DNA of 10,250 nucleotides, taken from Candidatus Iainarchaeum sp. (lineage in GTDB: Archaea; Iainarchaeota; Iainarchaeia; Iainarchaeales; GCA-2688035). Numbering within the stretch: position 1 is the stretch's first letter; each line of letters starts with the position of its first letter. Both the position numbers and the translations under genes were made by a program. This document shows, one piece after another, positions 6,351 through 10,250 of this stretch. Where the stretch lies: NCBI GenBank assembly GCA_017609945.1, contig JAFCCZ010000031.1, positions 1 through 10,250 of the forward strand, given 5' to 3'. The notes under the pieces were generated by a model. The model was given only the letters and a program-made list of their open reading frames with translations. It did not search any database and had not been told where the DNA came from.

Positions 6351-7004
6351 TTAAAACCTTTCCAGAACCTGCTCTGTTATTTCCCCAATGCTTTTTGCCA
6401 CAAAATCGGCCTTTGAGAAATCCTCCGCCCTGGTAAATTCGTTTGGCAGGGCAATAACCCTGCAGCCGGCTGCCTTGGCGCTCTCAACCCCGGTATCAGA
6501 GTCCTCAAGGACAAGAACCTGGTCTGCGCTCACGCCAAACATTTCAACTGCCTTGAGGTATGGCGCGGGATGTGGCTTTGGGAACCCGCAGTCTCTGGAG
6601 CTTACAATGAATTCAAATTCCTTTTCCAACCCAAACCTTTTCAATCCAACCTCAATGCTGTAACGGCTGTTGGAGGAAACAATTCCTAGAGGGATGTTCC
6701 TTGCCCTGAAAAAGCCAACCAATTCAGCGGCCCCTGGAACCATCTCAAGCCCTTCCGCAAAAAGCTTTTCGTAAATTGGCTTTTGCTTTGCCTTCAGCTC
6801 CTCTGCCTCAACCTTTAGACCCTTTAGCTTGATAAAATAGGGAATTCCCTCGTTTTCCCTGTTTCTCGGGGAAACCCAGATGTCAATAAACTCCTGCCTT
6901 GTTGGAACTGTCCCGTAGGACTCAAAAACAGCCCTCTTTATGTCAAAATTCAACTGCAGGGAATCGGCCAGAACGCCGTCAAAATCAAAAACAACCGCCT
7001 TCAT
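6351..7004 (-). CDS. HAD-superfamily hydrolase (phosphatase / phosphoglucomutase-like)
   Basis: This 217-residue protein has all four HAD motifs: DFDGVLADS with nucleophile Asp7 and acid/base Asp9, motif II VSSNS (109-113), motif III Lys143 in GFPKPHP, and motif IV LEDSDTG (166-172) for Mg2+. The helical insert at about residues 15-85 is a C1-type cap. Family members include phosphoglycolate phosphatase, beta-phosphoglucomutase and various sugar or nucleotide phosphatases; the sequence alone does not pick the substrate. The start at ATG 7004 places DFDG at the normal distance from the N-terminus. A longer in-frame reading up to 7103 would run across the purD start and is rejected. A TTTTAA box 25 bp upstream suggests a leaderless message. 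Its neighbours make a nucleotide- or sugar-phosphate housekeeping role plausible but unproven. Confidence 0.9.
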   Translation of the reverse strand: MKAVVFDFDGVLADSLQLNFDIKRAVFESYGTVPTRQEFIDIWVSPRNRENEGIPYFIKLKGLKVEAEELKAKQKPIYEKLFAEGLEMVPGAAELVGFFRARNIPLGIVSSNSRYSIEVGLKRFGLEKEFEFIVSSRDCGFPKPHPAPYLKAVEMFGVSADQVLVLEDSDTGVESAKAAGCRVIALPNEFTRAEDFSKADFVAKSIGEITEQVLERF

Positions 7005-7024
7005 AACCGAAGTAAACGGGAAAG

Positions 7025-7032
7025 AATTAAAA
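7025..7032. promoter_or_regulatory. shared A/T box of the divergent HAD / purD promoters
   Basis: AATTAAAA lies between the two start codons. Its TTAAAA/TTTTAA core (7027-7032) is centred 25 bp from the HAD ATG on the minus strand (leaderless) and 35 bp from the purD TTG on the plus strand, with the purine-rich GGGAAAG upstream on the plus strand as a possible BRE. No other TATA-like element in this 60-bp gap is correctly spaced for HAD. Confidence 0.5.
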
Positions 7033-7055
7033 GGAGTTTTGGATTTCAATATTTT

Positions 7056-7060
7056 GGTGG
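7056..7060 (+). promoter_or_regulatory. Shine-Dalgarno of purD deciding a TTG start
   Basis: GGTGG is followed by TTTT and the TTG start at 7065, the same four-base spacing and start codon as purL. The encoded N-terminus then begins directly with the nucleotide-binding strand of PurD. Confidence 0.65.
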
Positions 7061-7064
7061 TTTT

Positions 7065-8342
7065 TTGAAGATTGCGGTGTTGGGAAAGGGTGGAAGAGAG
7101 CACTCCCTTGTCTGGAAGCTGGTTCAGGGAAAGGAAGTTGAAAAAGTTTATTGCATTCCAGGAAACGCCGGGACTGCCTCAATCGCGGAAAACGTTTCCC
7201 TGGAGGACAACTCCTTTGAGGGGATTGCGAATTTTGCCAAGGAAAAGCGAATTGACTTAACGATTGTCGGCCCCGAAGAGCCGTTGGCAGAGGGAATTGT
7301 TGACTTTTTCCAGGAAAAGGGCCTGAAGGTGTTTGGGCCAAGCAAGAAGGCCGCAATAATTGAGGGCAGCAAAATCTTTACCCGCGAGCTGCTGCAAAAG
7401 TACGAAATTCCAAGCGCGGAATTTGCATGCTTCGACAGCGCGGAAAAGGCGCTTAAGTACTTGCACGAGAAGGGCGCGCCAATTGTTGTAAAGGCAGACG
7501 GCCTTGCGGCAGGGAAGGGGGCAATTGTGTGCGAAACCATTGGGGAAGCCGAGCAGGCAATAAACAAGATAATGGTTGAAAAGGCCTTTGGAAAGGCAGG
7601 CGAAAAGATAATTCTGGAGGAAAAACTTGTTGGGGAAGAGGCCTCATACCTCATTTTTACTGACGGTAACACCATTAAGCCAATGGTTTCAAGCCAGGAC
7701 CACAAAGCAATTTTTGACGGGGATAGGGGGCAGAACACTGGCGGAATGGGAGCCTACAGCCCTGCTCCAGTCATAACCAAAGAGCTTGAGAAAGAGATTA
7801 TTGAAACAATAATGCAGCCAACAATTGACGCAATGAAGAAGGAAGGGCGGGAATATATAGGGGTGCTTTACGCAGGCCTGATGATTACAAAGGACGGCCC
7901 GAAGATTGTTGAATTCAACTGCCGTTTCGGGGACCCAGAGACACAGCCCCTTCTAATGCGGCTTGAATCGGACTTGCTTCCAATTCTGCAAAGTTGCATG
8001 GACGGAAGCCTCGCAGAGCAGGAAATTAAGTGGAGTGAAAAGGCAGCCTGCTGCGTTGTAATGGCCTCAGGCGGCTACCCTGGAAGCTATGAGAAGGGAA
8101 AAGAGATTTCAGGGCTTGGGGAGGCAAACTCGCTTGAGGGCACAGTTGTTTTCCACGCCGGTACAAAGCTTGACGGAGAAAAGGTTCTAACAAACGGCGG
8201 AAGGGTTCTTGGAATTACGTCACTTGGAAACAGCATAAAGGAGAGCATTGAGAATTCTTACAGGGCAGTTGAAAAAATCTCCTTTGAAAAGGCATATTAT
8301 AGAAAGGACATCGGCCAAAAGGCATTGAACAGGGAAAAATAA
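7065..8342 (+). CDS. purD: phosphoribosylamine--glycine ligase (GAR synthetase)
   Basis: This enzyme joins glycine to 5-phosphoribosylamine with ATP, giving GAR, the second step of purine synthesis. The 425-residue length is that of a complete single-domain-set PurD. Features in order are the N-terminal loop GKGGREH (7-13), GPEEPLAEG (69-77), the ATP-grasp KADGLAAGKG (143-152), the substrate segment SSQDHKAIFDGDRGQNTGGMGAY (starting near 209), the metal-binding EFNCRFGDPE (283-292) with Glu283 and Asn285, and the C-terminal barrel-sandwich region with ASGGYPG (334-340). All key residues are present. The TTG start is supported by GGTGG four bases upstream, and by family N-termini that begin right at this strand. 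It diverges from the HAD gene and converges on the unknown basic gene with a 14-bp A/T-rich gap. Confidence 0.96.
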   Translation: MKIAVLGKGGREHSLVWKLVQGKEVEKVYCIPGNAGTASIAENVSLEDNSFEGIANFAKEKRIDLTIVGPEEPLAEGIVDFFQEKGLKVFGPSKKAAIIEGSKIFTRELLQKYEIPSAEFACFDSAEKALKYLHEKGAPIVVKADGLAAGKGAIVCETIGEAEQAINKIMVEKAFGKAGEKIILEEKLVGEEASYLIFTDGNTIKPMVSSQDHKAIFDGDRGQNTGGMGAYSPAPVITKELEKEIIETIMQPTIDAMKKEGREYIGVLYAGLMITKDGPKIVEFNCRFGDPETQPLLMRLESDLLPILQSCMDGSLAEQEIKWSEKAACCVVMASGGYPGSYEKGKEISGLGEANSLEGTVVFHAGTKLDGEKVLTNGGRVLGITSLGNSIKESIENSYRAVEKISFEKAYYRKDIGQKALNREK

Positions 8343-8356
8343 CCCAAAATATTATT
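8343..8356 (+). terminator. A/T-rich convergent gap, possible termination site of purD
   Basis: This short stretch between two convergent stops, and the bases just after it, are rich in T (ATATTATTTTATTTT), which suits archaeal termination on T tracts for purD. There is no hairpin. Confidence 0.3.
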
Positions 8357-8617
8357 TTATTTTCGCCTTAACCGCCCAAGCCGGCCAAGCAATTTTCTTA
8401 TCTTCGGAAACCTCTTCTTCTTTGCAACAGCCTCACGCCTAGCAATTTCGTCAGAAAGCATTTGGCTAAGCAATTCTCTTCGCCTATCCGCAATTTCAGG
8501 CATTGCAAGACCGGCCCCTGCTACAGGCGGCGGCAGTTTTTTAAGATCAGCAAGCTCTTTTCTTAAATCATGCAAACTCATTGTTTCAATTGGGGGTTTT
8601 TGTTTTTTGAAAGCCAT
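8357..8617 (-). CDS. hypothetical basic protein, second gene of a two-gene unit
   Basis: I do not recognise this family. The 86-residue product has a helical segment MSLHDLRKELADLKK (13-27), a short Pro/Gly/Ala-rich linker around 28-40 and a second helical segment about 43-66 (IADRRRELLSQ, then DEIARREAVAK). It ends in a very basic tail rich in Arg, Lys, Leu and Gly (KKKRFPKIRKLLGRLGRLRRK-like, from about residue 66). There are no Cys, signal peptide or membrane spans. The ATG at 8617 lies one base after the upstream gene's stop (TGAAATG), so it is probably translated by coupling; a GTG nine bases earlier would overlap that stop instead. The basic tail suggests contact with nucleic acid or acidic lipid; that is inference. 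Confidence 0.65.
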   Translation of the reverse strand: MAFKKQKPPIETMSLHDLRKELADLKKLPPPVAGAGLAMPEIADRRRELLSQMLSDEIARREAVAKKKRFPKIRKLLGRLGRLRRK

Positions 8618-8618
8618 T

Positions 8619-9104
8619 TCAACCACTTAAATAGTCATCGTCCAAGGCCTTGAATATATCAAGCTCTTTCTTTTTCAGCCTCTCAAGCTCTTTAATAACG
8701 CCGTCCCACTTTTGCTGGTCTTTCTTTTTAATAAGGGGATCTATTTGCTGCACTTTCGCTGCACTAATTAAGACACCCCAGTAGTCGGCGGTTTTTTCCA
8801 GCAAGTCACCCAGGGTGTCCCTGAAACTTTTATCCCACTCTGCCCGATTGCTGGCGCGAAGCTCCTGGTGCCTAACTAAGTAATTCAAACGCCCTGTTTT
8901 CTCCCCAATTTTAATTTTGAGCCTTTTTACACCGCCAATCTTGTTGAACCGCCTTATGAATGCGGAAGTTTGCTTTGTAACATTCATTGAAGCCCTTTTG
9001 CCAGCAAGTGGAAATCTTATGACCTTCTTTCCAGATCTTCTCCCTGGATGCCTATGCGGCCTATAATGCCCTTCAGATGGTTCATGATACCCTTTGGATC
9101 TCAT
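8619..9104 (-). CDS. hypothetical basic protein, first gene of a two-gene unit
   Basis: No family is recognised for this 161-residue product. The first 40 residues are rich in His, Arg, Pro and Gly (YHEP, HYRPHRHPGRRSGKK), probably disordered, and lack Cys. The rest is Lys/Arg-rich and mostly helical, with KRLKIKIGEKTGRLNYLVRH around 60-79, a tryptophan-containing middle (TADYWGVL), and a charged helix KKDQQKWDGVIKELERLKKK that could form a short coiled coil before an acidic end. There is no signal peptide or membrane span. The start ATG at 9104 is supported by a TTTAAA box centred 25 bp upstream, giving a leaderless transcript; an internal ATG near codon 40 is a weaker alternative. It is probably co-transcribed with the gene that follows. 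Function cannot be assigned. Confidence 0.7.
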   Translation of the reverse strand: MRSKGYHEPSEGHYRPHRHPGRRSGKKVIRFPLAGKRASMNVTKQTSAFIRRFNKIGGVKRLKIKIGEKTGRLNYLVRHQELRASNRAEWDKSFRDTLGDLLEKTADYWGVLISAAKVQQIDPLIKKKDQQKWDGVIKELERLKKKELDIFKALDDDYLSG

Positions 9105-9124
9105 AAGTAAATTATGACTTTAGA

Positions 9125-9135
9125 GATTTAAATTA
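9125..9135 (-). promoter_or_regulatory. TATA-like box of the two-gene hypothetical unit
   Basis: On the minus strand the box reads TAATTTAAATC, with its TTTAAA core at 9127-9132 centred 25 bp before the ATG at 9104. This is the same distance as for the propeller and HAD genes, supporting a leaderless message. Confidence 0.5.
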
Positions 9136-9146
9136 CTTCCCCCAAA

Positions 9147-9176
9147 CCAAAACCGGGAACAAATTTCCAATTTTGG
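9147..9176. promoter_or_regulatory. imperfect palindrome upstream of carA, possible operator
   Basis: CCAAAA (9147-9152) pairs with TTTTGG (9171-9176), and inside it GGAA (9156-9159) pairs with TTCC (9165-9168) around almost the same centre. The element ends about ten bases before the carA TATA box and lies between two divergent promoters, a sensible place for a regulator. The regulator is unknown. Confidence 0.3.
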
Positions 9177-9177
9177 C

Positions 9178-9193
9178 GCGAAAGGCTTAAATA
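9178..9193 (+). promoter_or_regulatory. BRE/TATA promoter of carA
   Basis: GCGAAAGG followed by CTTAAATA makes a good archaeal BRE plus TATA pair. Transcription should begin near 9215, giving a leader of about 27 bases to the GTG at 9242 (with AAGGA about eight bases upstream) or about 12 bases to the in-frame TTG at 9227. Confidence 0.55.
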
Positions 9194-9241
9194 GAAGTTG
9201 GGCTTTCTTTCATAACGGGTTTATTTTTGAAGGAAAAGCCC

Positions 9242-10250
9242 GTGAAGGCAAAACTGATTCTTGAAGACAACTCCATCTTTGAAGGAATTTCCTTTGGCGC
9301 TGAAGCACCTGTTTCAGGAGAGGTTGTGTTCAACACAGGAATGGTGGGCTATCCCGAAAGCCTTACAGACCCGTCCTACCGCGGCCAGATCCTCTCCCTT
9401 ACATACCCCTTAATTGGAAATTACGGAGTCCCGGGAAACGCGAGCGACGAATTCGGCATTGAGAAGAATTTTGAGTCAGGCAAAATCCAGGCAACAGGCC
9501 TTGTTGTTGCTGACTACTCTTACGAGAACCGCCACTGGCAGTCAACCAAATCTCTCTCGGACTGGCTAAAGGAAGAGAAGATTCCCGCAATAACCGGAAT
9601 TGACTGCCGGGCACTGACAAAAAAGCTTCGCGAAAAGGGAGTAATGCTTGGAAAAATTGTTTTCGGTGAAGAGGAAGTTGAGCTGCTGGACCCAAACAAA
9701 AGGAATTTGGCAGCAGAGGTTTCCTGCGAGAAGCCCCAGCTCTTTGAAAACGGAAAAACCACCTTCGCGCTGATTGACTGCGGGGTAAAAAACAACATTG
9801 TGAGATCGCTCTTGCAAAGAAACGTTTCCGTCCTAAAGGTTCCCTACAACTATGACCTCTTCAACGGACAGCACGAGTTTGACGCGGTATTCATCAGCAA
9901 CGGCCCAGGGGACCCGAAAACAATGCGGGAAACAATTGAAACAGTGAAGAAAGCGCTTGAGCGGGCAATTCCAACCTTTGGAATTTGTTTTGGAAACCAG
10001 ATTCTGGGGCTTGCCGCTGGGGCAGACACCTACAAGCTAAAGTACGGGCACCGCTCGCAAAACCAGCCGGCCCTCACTGTCGGAACAAAGCGCTGTTACA
10101 TCACCAGCCAAAACCACGGTTACGCGGTCGACGAGAAAAGCCTGCCAGAGGAATGGGAGCCCTGGTTTTCAAACCTTAACGATGGAACCAACGAGGGCAT
10201 AAGGCACAAAAGCAAGCCCTTCATGAGCGTGCAGTTCCACCCGGAAGCAA
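9242..10250 (+). CDS. carA: carbamoyl-phosphate synthase small (glutaminase) subunit, 3' end outside window
   Basis: CarA hydrolyses glutamine and channels ammonia to CarB, which makes carbamoyl phosphate for pyrimidine and arginine synthesis. The visible 336 residues include the CarA N-terminal domain (LILEDNSIFEG, GMVGYPESLTDPSYRGQIL, LTYPLIGNYG) and the glutaminase domain with SNGPGDP, nucleophile Cys249 in FGICFGNQ, KYGHRSQNQP, SQNHGYAVDE and NDGTNEGIRHKSKP. The catalytic His333 and Glu335 in QFHPEA are the last residues before the edge, so only a short C-terminus is missing. The GTG start at 9242 gives the usual family N-terminus KAKLILED and has AAGGA upstream; the TTG at 9227 would add five residues. 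GNQ in place of the common GHQ, and the ITSQNHGYAVD and NDGTNEGI wording, recall CarA of Bacteroidota and eukaryotic CAD from memory, so transfer is possible. Confidence 0.94.
   Translation, partial: MKAKLILEDNSIFEGISFGAEAPVSGEVVFNTGMVGYPESLTDPSYRGQILSLTYPLIGNYGVPGNASDEFGIEKNFESGKIQATGLVVADYSYENRHWQSTKSLSDWLKEEKIPAITGIDCRALTKKLREKGVMLGKIVFGEEEVELLDPNKRNLAAEVSCEKPQLFENGKTTFALIDCGVKNNIVRSLLQRNVSVLKVPYNYDLFNGQHEFDAVFISNGPGDPKTMRETIETVKKALERAIPTFGICFGNQILGLAAGADTYKLKYGHRSQNQPALTVGTKRCYITSQNHGYAVDEKSLPEEWEPWFSNLNDGTNEGIRHKSKPFMSVQFHPEA

Noticed and set aside
7005..7103. Longer N-terminus for the HAD protein
   Set aside because: It would overlap the purD start, Shine-Dalgarno and promoter, and push the DFDG motif about 40 residues from the N-terminus, against the family pattern.
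7148..7738. Minus-strand open frame of 196 codons opposite purD
   Set aside because: PurD motifs are intact across this stretch, and the antisense product is Ser/Phe/Pro-rich in a way typical of shadow frames.
9200..9241. Inverted repeat GGGCTTT ... AAAGCCC around the carA start as a leader hairpin hiding the ribosome site
   Set aside because: From the TATA position transcription should start near 9215, so the left arm would not be in the RNA. It could matter only if the start is mapped further upstream.
9227..9241. TTG at 9227 as the carA start
   Set aside because: Its distance from the TATA box resembles purL and purD, but it lacks a good Shine-Dalgarno, while GTG 9242 has AAGGA and gives the usual family N-terminus. 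Kept only as an alternative.

Overview
The window reads as archaeal. Four genes have an A/T box centred about 26 bp before the start codon and no room for a leader, so they look leaderless. Two TTG-started genes have GGTGG-type Shine-Dalgarno sequences four bases upstream. Arginine is often AGG/AGA. A small archaeon of the DPANN kind fits the compact gene order and the exported Cys-rich repeat protein, but the phylum is inference; no rRNA or other phylogenetic marker is present. No tRNA, rRNA, IS element or CRISPR array was seen.

Left part (1-1972). A minus-strand gene, open at the left edge, encodes a secreted protein: signal peptide, seven 47-50-residue repeats that look like a seven-bladed beta-propeller with a regular pair of cysteines per blade, three CGDG-type Cys-rich modules, and a Pro/Glu stalk. 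It is separated by about 240 bp from a divergent small basic protein (1699-1971) whose C-terminal half resembles an archaeal histone fold. That intergenic stretch holds a TATA-like box flanked by TGTCTwwA half-sites and a GC hairpin followed by a T tract.

Middle part (1973-8342): nucleotide metabolism. purL and purQ form a minus-strand pair with a one-base stop/start overlap. Together they equal one long-type FGAM synthase split before its glutaminase domain. A 5-formyltetrahydrofolate cyclo-ligase diverges from purL, a HAD-family phosphatase converges on the cyclo-ligase, and purD diverges from the phosphatase. Both divergent pairs share a single A/T box with the same geometry: leaderless ATG on one side, short leader with strong Shine-Dalgarno and TTG start on the pur side.

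Right part (8343-10250). Two unrecognised, strongly basic minus-strand genes form a pair behind one promoter. They are followed by carA (glutaminase subunit of carbamoyl-phosphate synthetase), which starts divergently and is cut by the right edge immediately after its catalytic HPE motif.

Together the recognised enzymes cover two purine steps (GAR and FGAM synthesis), folate recycling that could serve the formyl-transfer steps, and ammonia supply for carbamoyl phosphate. They are clustered by pathway but read from several promoters rather than one operon.
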